A stretch of DNA of 64,000 bases from JAIBDK01 sp965261915 (GCA_965261915.1 CBDHDW010000004.1:1-64000), one strand, 5' to 3'; shown: positions 9,460 through 18,345, numbered from the stretch's first letter. A program made the numbers and translations. Notes: a model not told the origin generated them from the sequence alone.

Positions 9460-9791
9460 GCAGCCGACCGTGCTGCCAGCCGACTGGCCTCCAGGTGAAT
9501 GCGCCCGTTTTGAACTTTGGTGTTAAAAGTTGAGACCCTGCCTTCGTCGGCGCCCTGCGCCAGCCCGGTCTGCAGATCAAAAACCCAATTGTGCAACGGG
9601 CATGTCACGGATGTCCCGTGGACGATTCCCTCGGACAACGGCCCTTTCTTGTGTGGACAAATGTCATTGATGGCAAAAACCTGATCGTCGGCGGTGCGAA
9701 ACACTGCAACACAGCCGAGCCGGGTTTTAACTACCCGTGCTCCCCGCTTGGGAATATCGTTCAATGCGGCTATATCAATCCAATCACTCAT
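9456..9791 (-). CDS. nirD: nitrite reductase small subunit, Rieske-type
   Basis: A 111-residue NirD. The Rieske ligands are intact: CPHKKG and, 17 residues on, CPLHNW, so a [2Fe-2S] cluster is expected. It works with NirB to reduce nitrite to ammonium with NAD(P)H. The frame is open further upstream, but the ATG at 9791 overlaps the nirB stop (ATGA) and gives the normal family length. The stop likewise overlaps the nasA ATG. Confidence 0.93.
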   Translation of the reverse strand: MSDWIDIAALNDIPKRGARVVKTRLGCVAVFRTADDQVFAINDICPHKKGPLSEGIVHGTSVTCPLHNWVFDLQTGLAQGADEGRVSTFNTKVQNGRIHLEASRLAARSAA

Positions 9792-12232
9792 TCTGCGGCC
9801 TTCAGCGTCAGATCGGCAATCGGCGACCATTTGTCCTGCTGGTATTTGAGTGTGGACTGCTCTGCCCAAGGGTCTTTGCGATATACCGACTGCGAAATCT
9901 CGAAGCGTTCGCAAAGGGCAGCGCGTTCCACCAGATCGTCGACCACACGCTCTTTGACCCAATCCAGCCCAACCTTGGCGACCCATTTATAGATCCGATC
10001 CAGATAACGGGCGTGTTCGCGATAAAGCTGGATGACCGCGACTGTCAGATCAATCACCTCTTGTTCAGTGGCTACTTTGGCAAGTGCTTGGGTTTGCTTC
10101 AACTCCATGCCAGCCGCACCGGCAATGCTGACCTCATAGCCGCGGTCAACGCAAACGATGCCAACATCCTTGCAAGTAGCCTCGGCGCAGTTGCGCGGGC
10201 AGCCCGAGACGCCCAGTTTGACTTTGTGCGGCGTCCAACTGCCCCAAAGCAGCTTTTCCAGCTTGATCCCAAGCCCGGTGCTGTCCTGCGTGCCAAAGCG
10301 GCAGAAATCAGTGCCGACGCAAGTTTTGACCGTGCGCAGGCCTTTGGAATAAGCGTGCCCCGAAACCATCCCCGCCGCGTTCAGATCCGCCCACATATGT
10401 GGCAGATCTTCTTTCTTCACCCCAAGCAGATCAATCCGCTGACCCCCTGTCACTTTGACGGCGGGAACATCGTATTTATCCGCCGCATCGGCAATTGCGC
10501 GCAGCTCATCTGGAGTGGTCATTCCGCCCCACATCCGCGGCAGCACAGAATAAGTGCCGTCCTTTTGGATATTGGCGTGATTACGCTCGTTCACGAACCG
10601 GCTTTGGGCATCGTCCACATATTCCAGTGGCCATTCGGCGAGCATGTAATAATTCAATGCCGGTCGGCAGACATGACAGCCACAAGAAGTTTTCCATCCG
10701 CATTCCTGCATTACGCCTGGCATGGTTTTGATTGCCTGGCTTTTGATAATCCGGCGCACATCTTCATGTGTTAACTCTGTGCAGTCGCAGATTGGCTTCG
10801 CGGTAGGGACAACGAACTCACCACCCAGCGTGCTTAACAAGACCTGTTCAACCAACCCGGTGCAACTGCCGCAAGACGCCGAGGCCTTTGTTGTAGCCCT
10901 GATTTGGTTAAGTTCGGTCGCGCCATCTTTGATAGCAGAGACAATGGTACTTTTACATACGCCGTTGCAGCCACAAATTTCAGCCGTATCCGGCAGGGCT
11001 GCAACGGCTGTGAGCGGGTTCGCAGTTTCGTCCCCCTGAAAGGCAGGGCCAAATATCAGGGTTTCGCGGATGTCGCTAATGTCCTCGCTGGATTTCAACT
11101 TGTTGAAAAACCAACGGCTGTCGGCGGTTTCGCCATACATGACCGTGCCGATGATCCGGTTGTCCTGCAGGATTATACGTTTGTAGATGCCGCGACCAGG
11201 ATCACGGAACACGATTTCCTCCCGGGCGTCACCCTCTGCGAAGTCTCCAACTGAAAACAGATCAACGCCCGTGACCTTCAGCTTGGTTGATACCGCAGGC
11301 GCAACAAAACGCGCCGGCTCGTTCACCAATGTACGCGCCAAAACCTTGGCCATATCGAAAAGTGGCGCAACAAGCCCATAAACCACGGCATCATGTTCGA
11401 CGCATTCACCAACAGCCAGAATATCGGGATCAGATGTCAACATCGCATCATTCACCACGATGCCGCGTTCCACATGCAGTCCGGCATCTGTTGCAAGCCG
11501 CGTTTCGGGCCGAATGCCTGCTGCCATGACAACCAGATCCGCGTCATGAATGGTGCCATCTTCCATCAGCACTGCTTCGGCCTTGTCATGCCCGAGGATG
11601 GCTTTAGTGTGGGCCGTGCACACCACCTTAATACCACGACTTTCCAGCTCTTTTTGCAGCAGATAGCCTGCGGTGGGATCAAGCTGACGGTCCATCAAGT
11701 GGCCCATCAGATGCAGAACCGTCACGCCCATCCCTTGTTCATTCAGCGCCGCCGCAGCCTCCAACCCCAACAACCCGCCACCGATAATCACTGCCTTGCT
11801 TGCTGGTTTGCCTGCGGCCTCCAGCATTTTATCCACGTCATCCAGATCGCGAAACCCGATCACGCAGGGCAGATCATTGCCCGGCACCGGAATGAAAAAC
11901 GAAGCCGACCCCGTGGCAATCACCAGCTTGTCATATTGGGTTACTCCACTGGCACTAATCACCCGTTTTTGGGTGCGATCAATCATCACGACAGGTTCGC
12001 CAAATCGGCAATTAACCCGGTTTTCGCGATACCAACTGGCGTTATGAGTGACAATTTCATCAAATGCCTTCTCGCCCGCCAGTACCGGCGACAGCATGAT
12101 GCGATTATAGTTGCCCCGCGGCTCGGCACCAAACAACGTGACATCATGTGCATCCGGGGCCAGTTCAAATAACTCTTCCAGCATCCGACCAGAGGCCATG
12201 CCAGCTCCGATAATGACAAGTTTTTGGGTCAT
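9788..12232 (-). CDS. nirB: assimilatory nitrite reductase [NAD(P)H], large subunit
   Basis: An 814-residue NirB. Domains in order: FAD/NAD pyridine-nucleotide reductase (GAGMASGRMLEEL; second GxGxxG GGGLLGLEAA), BFD-type [2Fe-2S] Cys groups (CGCNGVC, SCGSC; then CDC, CGCHVC), and the sirohaem/[4Fe-4S] reductase half with TCVGTDFCRFG and GCPRNCAEATC. It reduces nitrite to ammonium. The start at 12232 is chosen over the upstream in-frame ATG at 12265 because AGGAG (reverse of 12241-12245) lies about eight bases ahead. First gene of the nitrate assimilation operon, divergent from a LysR gene. Confidence 0.95.
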   Translation of the reverse strand: MTQKLVIIGAGMASGRMLEELFELAPDAHDVTLFGAEPRGNYNRIMLSPVLAGEKAFDEIVTHNASWYRENRVNCRFGEPVVMIDRTQKRVISASGVTQYDKLVIATGSASFFIPVPGNDLPCVIGFRDLDDVDKMLEAAGKPASKAVIIGGGLLGLEAAAALNEQGMGVTVLHLMGHLMDRQLDPTAGYLLQKELESRGIKVVCTAHTKAILGHDKAEAVLMEDGTIHDADLVVMAAGIRPETRLATDAGLHVERGIVVNDAMLTSDPDILAVGECVEHDAVVYGLVAPLFDMAKVLARTLVNEPARFVAPAVSTKLKVTGVDLFSVGDFAEGDAREEIVFRDPGRGIYKRIILQDNRIIGTVMYGETADSRWFFNKLKSSEDISDIRETLIFGPAFQGDETANPLTAVAALPDTAEICGCNGVCKSTIVSAIKDGATELNQIRATTKASASCGSCTGLVEQVLLSTLGGEFVVPTAKPICDCTELTHEDVRRIIKSQAIKTMPGVMQECGWKTSCGCHVCRPALNYYMLAEWPLEYVDDAQSRFVNERNHANIQKDGTYSVLPRMWGGMTTPDELRAIADAADKYDVPAVKVTGGQRIDLLGVKKEDLPHMWADLNAAGMVSGHAYSKGLRTVKTCVGTDFCRFGTQDSTGLGIKLEKLLWGSWTPHKVKLGVSGCPRNCAEATCKDVGIVCVDRGYEVSIAGAAGMELKQTQALAKVATEQEVIDLTVAVIQLYREHARYLDRIYKWVAKVGLDWVKERVVDDLVERAALCERFEISQSVYRKDPWAEQSTLKYQQDKWSPIADLTLKAAE

Positions 12233-12294
12233 GGTGCAATCTCCTAGTGGGATCCAAGCCATCATTTTTGGCCGCTACTCCTGTACTTGCCTCG

Positions 12295-12379
12295 CAGATG
12301 TCTGATTCTCTAGGCATATTTGACCTAACCACTACGGCTTGATTGTGTTGCTGTATATTGCTAAGAAGTCAGACATCTG
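12295..12379. promoter_or_regulatory. divergent nirB/LysR control region with an 11-bp inverted repeat
   Basis: The 196-bp gap between nirB and the LysR gene contains CAGATGTCTGA at 12295-12305 and its exact reverse complement TCAGACATCTG at 12369-12379, with partial similarity continuing inward. The two sites are 74 bases apart, about seven helical turns, fitting a regulator bound at two sites across a divergent promoter. The neighbouring LysR protein is the obvious candidate ligand-responsive factor; this is inference. Confidence 0.45.
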
Positions 12380-12428
12380 TTGTAAAATATGCAACACGCA
12401 GCCGTACCCCCAATAAGAGGTTTTCACG

Positions 12429-13331
12429 ATGCGCCACCTACTGGTTCTCAAGTACATTGAAAAGATTGCCAAATCCGGATCTCTGCGCAGTGCCGCCGAG
12501 GAATTAAACATCACGCCGTCTGCGCTCAACCGGCGGATTCTGGGGGTTGAAGAAGAGCTGGGGGTAGAGATTTTCGAACGCCACCCGTCCGGGTTACGCC
12601 CAAACATTGCTGGTGAAATCTTGCTCAAACATATCCGCGATCAGCTTGCCGATATGGATCGGGTAAAATCGCGCATCGCAGATTTGTCTGGCATGCGGGC
12701 CGGACATATCAACATCGCTACCACGCGCGAAATCGTACCGTTTTTTCTTCCAGCGCTGATCAAGCGTCATCTGGCTGAATTTCCTGCGGTAACCTTTGCT
12801 GTCAACTTGCATGAAAGAGGCGAAGCCGAAGCTTCGCTTCTCGACATTTCCAACGATATCGCGATCATCTTTGAACCAATCCGGTTGAACGAACTCCAGA
12901 TTGCCTGTTCGGTTGCTCAACCGCTTTATTGCATCATGTCGGCAGAACACCCTTTGGCCGATCGGGGAACGCTGAAAATCTATGATTGTATAGATTTTCC
13001 CCTGTTGCTACCAAAACGCCCAGAAGGCATCCGCCGAGTGCTTGACACTGCTGCCGCCAAAGTCGGGATATCTCTGGAACCGGCTGTCGAATCCAACAGC
13101 CTTGATCTGTTACGCCTGATGTCCCAGAACAGCCTGGCCCTGAGTTTTAGTCTGGCTATCAATCTCAGGCCTCAGCTTGAGCATGACCAACTGGTCTCGG
13201 TTTCCGTTGATCTACAGGGGATTCCAACAAGCGTGCTGATTGCCGGATATCTACGCGGGCGCACGCTGCCCGTCGCGGCTGCAAGGTTTTTGGAGAGTGT
13301 GAACAAAGAGCTGTCGCTACAGTTTACATAA
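12429..13331 (+). CDS. LysR-family regulator, candidate nitrate-assimilation regulator
   Basis: A 300-residue protein with a complete LysR layout: winged HTH at residues 1-60 (SGSLRSAAEELNITPSALNR) and a periplasmic-binding-like effector domain from about residue 90. GAGG lies eight bases before the ATG. It is transcribed away from nirB across a short intergenic region with an inverted repeat, the usual arrangement for a LysR protein controlling its neighbour. Assignment to nitrogen control rests on position only. Confidence 0.85.
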   Translation: MRHLLVLKYIEKIAKSGSLRSAAEELNITPSALNRRILGVEEELGVEIFERHPSGLRPNIAGEILLKHIRDQLADMDRVKSRIADLSGMRAGHINIATTREIVPFFLPALIKRHLAEFPAVTFAVNLHERGEAEASLLDISNDIAIIFEPIRLNELQIACSVAQPLYCIMSAEHPLADRGTLKIYDCIDFPLLLPKRPEGIRRVLDTAAAKVGISLEPAVESNSLDLLRLMSQNSLALSFSLAINLRPQLEHDQLVSVSVDLQGIPTSVLIAGYLRGRTLPVAAARFLESVNKELSLQFT

Positions 13332-13369
13332 GCGGTGTAGATCGGCATGCAAAAGAAGCAAAATCCCTA

Positions 13370-13865
13370 GTGCGCCTGCTGGTGAAGCGGTTTGGCCCCC
13401 TGCCCCAGCCTGTGGTAGCACAGATTGCTGCTGGGAGTATTAAAGAACTGGCCCATGGTGATGGCCGCTTCCCACGCCTGTTTCGCAGCCTCACAAAAGT
13501 CAATCTGTTGATTCTGGATGACTGGGGCCCGGATCGTCTGAACGCGAGTCAGCGCCGGGATATGATGGAAATTGTCGAAGATCGCTACGGAGCTGGGTCG
13601 ACCCTCATCACCAGCCAGTTGCCGTTCAAAACATGGCATGAAGTCATTGATGAACCGACCTTTGCGGATGCCATCCTTGATCGCCTCGCGCACAACTCCT
13701 ACAGGCTCAACCTCGATGGTCCATCCATCCATGCGAAGAATGAAAGGATGCGTCGAAACAAAAACGCTTGACGAAACGCACGCCAACTGACACATAAAAC
13801 CAACGCTCAGCAGCAGCGGGTCACTGGGTGGTAAAATACGCCAGAATGTGCACGCCCTAGGCCCG
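13370..13865 (+). pseudogene. chimera of Rpn/DUF4351 tail and IS21 istB 3' half
   Basis: The open frame 13370-13771 begins with the DUF4351 tail (MRLLVKRFGPLPQPVVAQIA) and then, without a frame change, becomes the C-terminal part of the IS21 ATPase IstB: VNLLILDDWGPDRL is its Walker B, followed by STLITSQLPFKTWHE and DRLAHNSYRLNLDG. The IstB Walker A is missing. Bases 13772-13865 look like an IS21 terminus. The join shows that IS21 deleted into an Rpn gene. Non-functional as a transposition helper. Confidence 0.75.
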
Positions 13866-13965
13866 CCACCAAATTTCAAGGGCTCAGGGGTGCCACAAAC
13901 CCAGTGCAAAACCTCTATGGTTTTGGTAGGGTTTTGACAACTCTAATTCAGAACTTGAGGAGCTC

Positions 13966-14280
13966 ATGGTGATTTTCACAGAACAGGCGGGATATGAAAA
14001 AACCATACTTTCAGACTTGCAGGGTGCTTGGTCAGTTTTGCGCCATTCTGTTGCCGACAATGCAGGCTTTGAAGGCTGGGATCGCATGTTGTTTCACATT
14101 GACGAAGCCATGAGCTGGGAAGTTGTCAGACACCTTGGACGAATGAAATCGTTGTTACTGATCGTCAGAAATATTGCTCTACGGGGAGAATTATCCGAAG
14201 ACATTATGCAGGAGATTGAGGATGTATCAGAAATTTTGAACGAGACCCTTAAAACGCACTCGCAGAATAAGTTGTCCTGA
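13966..14280 (+). CDS. small helical hypothetical protein, 104 aa
   Basis: Acidic, mostly helical protein with no recognised motif, signal or membrane segment. A GAGGAG six bases before the ATG is a convincing ribosome site. It lies upstream of the sigma/anti-sigma pair with a 277-base gap. Family unknown. The predicted all-helix make-up and short length would fit a regulatory or partner protein, but nothing proves that. Confidence 0.55.
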   Translation: MVIFTEQAGYEKTILSDLQGAWSVLRHSVADNAGFEGWDRMLFHIDEAMSWEVVRHLGRMKSLLLIVRNIALRGELSEDIMQEIEDVSEILNETLKTHSQNKLS

Positions 14281-14339
14281 ACGTACTGCATTTTGACAGC
14301 CTGTGCAGCATGTGTAACATGAAAACGACCCGTATACTT

Positions 14340-14369
14340 GATACACGGAGAGCAGATACACGGAGAGCA
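14340..14369 (+). repeat. 15-bp perfect tandem duplication
   Basis: The unit GATACACGGAGAGCA occurs at 14340-14354 and again at 14355-14369. It lies about 190 bases upstream of the ECF sigma gene in an otherwise gene-free stretch (14281-14557). It may be a duplicated operator or simple slippage. Confidence 0.6.
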
Positions 14370-14557
14370 CCAAAAAGTGTGGGGTAATTTCTTTGTTGAC
14401 GCTCCCGCCATCGCTTTGAGCCTGCAAAAGGCGATATCTTTTCCTTGAGCGCAATGGAAGGGGAGCACCTCAAAGCGTGGGGCAGTTGCCATATTGATAC
14501 AGGTTGTTGGGAAGCCCAGAGTTTTGACTTTGTCAGCAATTCATACAATAGTTAACC

Positions 14558-15061
14558 ATGGCATCGCTGACACAAATTGAACTGCTCCTACCCGAACTAA
14601 GGGCGTATTCCAGATCGATCTGTCGTTCTCGGGACGATGCGGAAGACTTGGTTCAGGATGCGATTGTACGGGCATTGCGGATGGATAGCCCCCCAAACAA
14701 GCTGGATGAGTTCCGGCCATGGATGTTTCGCGTTATTCGGAACCTTAGTATTGATGAACTCAGAAAAAAACGTGTTCGTCGGGAATATTTTCAGGCTCAA
14801 GGACGTTTATCAGGTGACATATCTTCTGGTGCTGATGTGGCGCGGGATACTTTGTTGAGAATGGCCTTTGAAAAGCTTCCGCCTCAAACACGGGAAATCC
14901 TGTTCTTTGTGGATATTATGGGCATGAAGTATAGCGAGGCCGCAGATGTTATGGGCGTTCCAAACGGAACAGTAATGAGCCGTATCAGCAGGGCACGTCG
15001 GGCTTTGTTGGTATTGGTTGACGGGCCGGTGGAAGCCGATACACGAAGAAAAAAAAATTGA
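14558..15061 (+). CDS. ECF-type RNA polymerase sigma factor
   Basis: A 167-residue sigma-70 family protein with only regions 2 and 4, the ECF layout. Region 2 is at residues 10-75 (DDAEDLVQDAIVRAL, FRPWMFRVIRNLSIDELRKK). Region 4 is at 105-155 (LPPQTREILFFVDIMGMKYS, GVPNGTVMSRISRARRAL). Its TGA overlaps the ATG of the membrane-bound anti-sigma gene (TGATG). The convergent neighbours are sulfite dehydrogenase and cytochrome genes; in Sinorhizobium meliloti ECF factors are known to answer sulfite, so control of those genes is a reasonable inference. Confidence 0.9.
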   Translation: MASLTQIELLLPELRAYSRSICRSRDDAEDLVQDAIVRALRMDSPPNKLDEFRPWMFRVIRNLSIDELRKKRVRREYFQAQGRLSGDISSGADVARDTLLRMAFEKLPPQTREILFFVDIMGMKYSEAADVMGVPNGTVMSRISRARRALLVLVDGPVEADTRRKKN

Positions 15062-15786
15062 TGGATATGATCTCGCAAGACGATTGGGATGCTTTGAACG
15101 CCTACCGCGATGGCGAGTTACCAGATGTTGATGTGCAATTATTGGAAAAACGGCTTCAAACCGAGACACCTTTGCAGGATGCACTGGCCCAGATCCAAGG
15201 CGTTGGAAATGCACTTAGATCGTTAAAGCCAGAAACAGGGTCAGAGCCAATTGCATCAAGAAAATCAGTTAGATCGTATGGCTATCTTGCGATTGCAGCA
15301 TCGATTGCGTTTGTGGTGATCTTTGCTGGTCAATCGATATTGGGCCCAAAGTCTGGGTATTCACCATCCGATCTGCATCAAGACTTATTGGAACAGTCCT
15401 TCGATGTGTCCCAACTGGATGTTCAAAATGTGTATACCACCGGGGATGTGCCAGACCTAACAACCGCCAACCTTACTCTCGTATCTGATGTGATTGAAAC
15501 TAACCTGATCCGTGCCCTGCATTATGCAGGCCGCAATGGCTGTCGTTTGACGCTCACAATAACCAAAGGGGAATTACCCGAAGTTCTGGCGTCACCTGAA
15601 TTGCTTTTGGCTTCGTGGAGTTCGGGACCCGTTCATTACACCCTGCTATCTACCGGAATGGATGCCAACAGGTTTGCGGCAATAACGGATTTCGTCCGCA
15701 TCTATTTTGAGCAGCAAGAGCGTCCAGCGACAGTCTTGGCAATGAGCACTGCAACCAAGGCTGCAGTTCCTTGCTCTGTAGGATAA
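15061..15786 (+). CDS. putative membrane anti-sigma factor
   Basis: A 241-residue protein that overlaps the sigma stop codon by one base. The cytoplasmic N-terminus (DWDALNAYRDGELPD) matches the helical start of many anti-sigma proteins. One membrane helix lies at about residues 74-92, followed by a periplasmic domain of about 140 residues of unknown fold with two Cys (in GRNGCRL and near the C-terminus). It should hold the ECF factor inactive until a periplasmic signal arrives. No HxxxCxxC zinc motif is present. ATG 15061 is preferred to the TTG just before it. Confidence 0.75.
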   Translation: MDMISQDDWDALNAYRDGELPDVDVQLLEKRLQTETPLQDALAQIQGVGNALRSLKPETGSEPIASRKSVRSYGYLAIAASIAFVVIFAGQSILGPKSGYSPSDLHQDLLEQSFDVSQLDVQNVYTTGDVPDLTTANLTLVSDVIETNLIRALHYAGRNGCRLTLTITKGELPEVLASPELLLASWSSGPVHYTLLSTGMDANRFAAITDFVRIYFEQQERPATVLAMSTATKAAVPCSVG

Positions 15787-15788
15787 AT

Positions 15789-15812
15789 AGCGGCAGTCGA
15801 GTTAGGGCCGCT
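15789..15812. terminator. possible bidirectional hairpin between convergent genes
   Basis: AGCGGC (15789-15794) can pair with GCCGCT (15807-15812) in the short gap between the convergent anti-sigma and cytochrome c genes. The stem is only six pairs and no good T-run follows, so support is weak. Confidence 0.25.
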
Positions 15813-16528
15813 TACCCACCCGGTTTGGGGAAGTTTGGTCGATCTTCACCATAATGTGCAGCCAGATAGTCCAGAATGACCGAGCGGTCAGGCTCTTCGA
15901 TCTCATCCATTTCTTGCTCGTCGACCATCCAAACCAACAACTCATCCCAATGAGCACGCGTTAGGCCCTGTTGCGCGACGATGCGTTCTGAATGGCAGGC
16001 GGTGCAGGTATAGAATGTTTCCTCTACGCCTGCGGCTTGGAAGAGCACGCCAAACTCGGGCGGTTCGTCTTGTGATGCCGCTGCGGTGGTTTTGGCCTCC
16101 GCCGTGGCGGAAACATCTGGGGTATCAGATTGCGTGTTCAGAAAAGCGATAAGGTTCACACGATCTGCCGGTTTCTTCAAACCAGCAAAACTCATCTTGG
16201 TACCTTTGACAGTTGACTTGGGCTTATCCAGAAATGCGTCCAGTCGTTCTATCGTCCACTCGCCCCCAAAATCTGTTAGGGCTTTTGAATATTTGAATCC
16301 ATCTGACGTGGCGACTGAGCGCCCAACAATCCCGTATAAATTCGGACCGACCTTCTTTTTGCCACCACTATTTACGGTATGGCAGGCTTTGCACTTTTTG
16401 AACACCTTCTCACCTTCGGCTAGGTCTGCCGCGCTAAGTTGGTCCAATAGTGTCTCTTGTGTATATCCAGCTGATGCAAGAAAGCTTAAGGCACATACAA
16501 TCGCTGTCCCAAAAACGAGGGGCTTCAT
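15812..16528 (-). CDS. di-haem c-type cytochrome, sulfite dehydrogenase partner (SorB-like)
   Basis: A Sec signal peptide (hydrophobic core about residues 8-24, counting from an upstream ATG at 16540) precedes a class I cytochrome c domain with CKACH (C50, C53, H54) and a candidate axial Met116. A Gln/Ala-rich linker leads to a second small domain with CTACH (C179, C182, H183). I place the start at the ATG 16528 because GGAG lies just ahead of it. It follows the sulfite dehydrogenase gene after 50 bases, so it probably accepts electrons from that enzyme in the periplasm. The two-haem fusion is longer than the usual single-haem SorB. Confidence 0.85.
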   Translation of the reverse strand: MKPLVFGTAIVCALSFLASAGYTQETLLDQLSAADLAEGEKVFKKCKACHTVNSGGKKKVGPNLYGIVGRSVATSDGFKYSKALTDFGGEWTIERLDAFLDKPKSTVKGTKMSFAGLKKPADRVNLIAFLNTQSDTPDVSATAEAKTTAAASQDEPPEFGVLFQAAGVEETFYTCTACHSERIVAQQGLTRAHWDELLVWMVDEQEMDEIEEPDRSVILDYLAAHYGEDRPNFPKPGG

Positions 16529-16591
16529 TTGTCTCTCCATGATAAAAGGGCAACCAATTCTGATTGCCCTATATATTGTTTGATTGAGTGA

Positions 16592-17887
16592 TCAGCTTGC
16601 GCGAACACCAACACGGTGCATCGTATTGTTTAGATACCCCTTAGGGTTCCAATCAATCGCAAAGGGTTGCATCATACCTTCGCTGTCCGTGGCGCGCGCC
16701 CAGATTTCATAGTACCCGGCCTGTGCAAATTTGGCGGTCGTGCGCCAATTCTGCCAAGCACCAGAGTTCACAGGTGCGTCCAGTTCTGCTGTTTGCCAAG
16801 TGGCCCCGAAATCAAGCGAAACTTCCAGCTTTGACACCGTCCGGTCACCAGACCAAGCATGGCCGCGCACTTCGGTTTCCAATCCAATATCAACGTTATT
16901 CGCAGGGAACGTGACCAATGACTTAACGGGCATACGTTCGATGATTTCAAAAGCCTCTATTGCGACTTCTTCACCAGCAGCAACTTTGTAATTTGGAACA
17001 CGGTATGCCTTGCCTGTCATCTTGGGACCATCGTGCACGATGTCGCGCAACTGTATTCGGTTCAGCCATTTCTGTGCTGTGGATGCAGGCCAACCTGGAA
17101 CAACCAGGCGCAACGGCGCACCGTTCATTGGATGCAATGCTTCACCATTCATTTCAAATGCGATCAAGATGTTGTCTGTCATGGCTTTTCCTATCGGCAC
17201 CCCACGCGACAAGGACAGTTTACCTTCTTTACCCGAAAGATGCGTATCTGACCCATAATGCGCCGTATAGATAACATTCGATTGGACACCGGCCTTTTCA
17301 AGCACGTCTTTCAGGCGAACACCTGTCCATTCCGAACAGGCAACGGCACCGTAAGTCCATTGGTTGCCTTTTGCTGGCGGATTAAAGAACCCACGCCCAT
17401 TGCCGCCACATTCCAAAGTCAAAGCCATGGTAACAACTTCAAATTGGGTGCGCAGATCTGCGATCGTCAACACCATTGGGTTGTCAACAAAGCCATCAAT
17501 TGTCAATTCCCAAGTGGAAGGATCGACCTCTTCTGGCGGAATACCATTGTTGCGCACAAAATGGCGTGACGTTGGTGTAATTGCATCATCCAACAATTCT
17601 GGCGGCGTTTCAGCATTGAGAGGGCGGTCATTCAACAAGGTCAGCCCGTCTTTGCCAACCAATAAATTGTCCTGTGCCATCGCGGCTGGTACAAAGCCAA
17701 TTGGCATATTTCTGTGAAATGGAATTGATGTGCCAACCATGGCCGCCATCGTTGCCAATCCAGTGCGCTTCAAAAATCCGCGACGATCCGGATTGGCTAC
17801 ACGGCCAAAGAATTCTTTATCCGCTTGTTCGGGGCCATTAGCAAAAAAGCTGTATACGTCCCGTGTTGTGTCATCTTTTGGTGACAT
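16592..17887 (-). CDS. sorA: sulfite dehydrogenase, molybdenum subunit (SorA/sulfite oxidase family)
   Basis: A 431-residue precursor with a TAT signal: RR at 35-36 in DRRGFLKRTG and probable cleavage after AMA70. The sulfite-oxidase fold follows, with the molybdenum-ligating Cys160 in TLECGGNGR, the molybdopterin-binding stretch near residues 190-260 and a Mo-co dimerisation domain from about 300. It should oxidise sulfite to sulfate in the periplasm and pass electrons to the cytochrome c encoded next. SoxC is an alternative, but no other sox genes are nearby. GGAGG lies five bases before the ATG. A candidate ECF promoter lies 55 bases upstream. Confidence 0.85.
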   Translation of the reverse strand: MSPKDDTTRDVYSFFANGPEQADKEFFGRVANPDRRGFLKRTGLATMAAMVGTSIPFHRNMPIGFVPAAMAQDNLLVGKDGLTLLNDRPLNAETPPELLDDAITPTSRHFVRNNGIPPEEVDPSTWELTIDGFVDNPMVLTIADLRTQFEVVTMALTLECGGNGRGFFNPPAKGNQWTYGAVACSEWTGVRLKDVLEKAGVQSNVIYTAHYGSDTHLSGKEGKLSLSRGVPIGKAMTDNILIAFEMNGEALHPMNGAPLRLVVPGWPASTAQKWLNRIQLRDIVHDGPKMTGKAYRVPNYKVAAGEEVAIEAFEIIERMPVKSLVTFPANNVDIGLETEVRGHAWSGDRTVSKLEVSLDFGATWQTAELDAPVNSGAWQNWRTTAKFAQAGYYEIWARATDSEGMMQPFAIDWNPKGYLNNTMHRVGVRAS

Positions 17888-17941
17888 GATTTCCTCCCTG
17901 TTTGATCCATCGCATCTATTACGATTTGGACTGGTATAGAA

Positions 17942-17969
17942 TAGACGTATGGGAGTGGTGATTTATTCC
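17942..17969 (-). promoter_or_regulatory. candidate ECF-type promoter for the sulfite dehydrogenase operon
   Basis: Read on the minus strand, GGAAT (17969-17965) is followed after 17 bases by CGTCTA (17947-17942), the layout of many ECF promoters. The -10 element is 55 bases from the sorA ATG. The adjacent ECF sigma factor is the natural candidate. A group II intron relic begins about 30 bases further upstream. Confidence 0.5.
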
Positions 17970-18000
17970 AACTAGGGGTATAGGAAAGATACCGTAATTG

Positions 18001-18345
18001 GTCGAGTAGCCCGAAGGAGTTTCACCTTCAGGCCCTCACAGAACCGTACGTGAATCTCTCGATTCATACGGCTCTTCTTGTTCAACCACCCAATCGCAGG
18101 TTCCAGTGAACAAATAATCCGGGTTGCTGCTGTCGCAGTTTCCTGATGAATTATTTGCTTTTCCTATAGCTGCGGGTGAGCTTCTTAAATTTCTTTCGAG
18201 CCCATCTGATCAGCGCGAATTCAAGCAGATTTTGAATACGATAAAGTTCCTTTCTGCCAAAATGACCATAATAATTGGCCCACCCAGCAACTACCGGATT
18301 AAGTGCGCGGGCAATATCTTCAATATTAGACCTGCTTCACAATAG
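18001..18345 (-). mobile_element. group II intron relic (maturase tail plus domains V/VI)
   Basis: On the minus strand the frame ending with TAA at 18151-18153 reads ARALNPVVAGWANYYGHFGR, then LLEFALIRWARKKFKKL. This is the C-terminal GIIM maturase domain of group II intron reverse transcriptases. About 75 bases downstream, 18074-18040 folds as a domain V-like hairpin (GAGCCGTATG pairing with CGTACGGTTC), and a domain VI-like hairpin runs to about 18001. The reverse transcriptase and 5' ribozyme domains are absent, cut near 18345 where the IS5-type element begins. It cannot splice. Confidence 0.85.

Noticed and set aside
9737..10774. 345-codon plus-strand frame opposite nirB
   Set aside because: Shadow of the high-GC nirB gene; its sequence resembles no protein and lies opposite conserved sirohaem-domain motifs.
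11393..12172. 259-codon plus-strand frame opposite the nirB FAD domain
   Set aside because: Composition is Cys/His-rich antisense of nirB with no start signal.
13367..13909. 180-codon minus-strand frame across the IstB chimera
   Set aside because: Antisense to recognisable IstB codons; no homology features.
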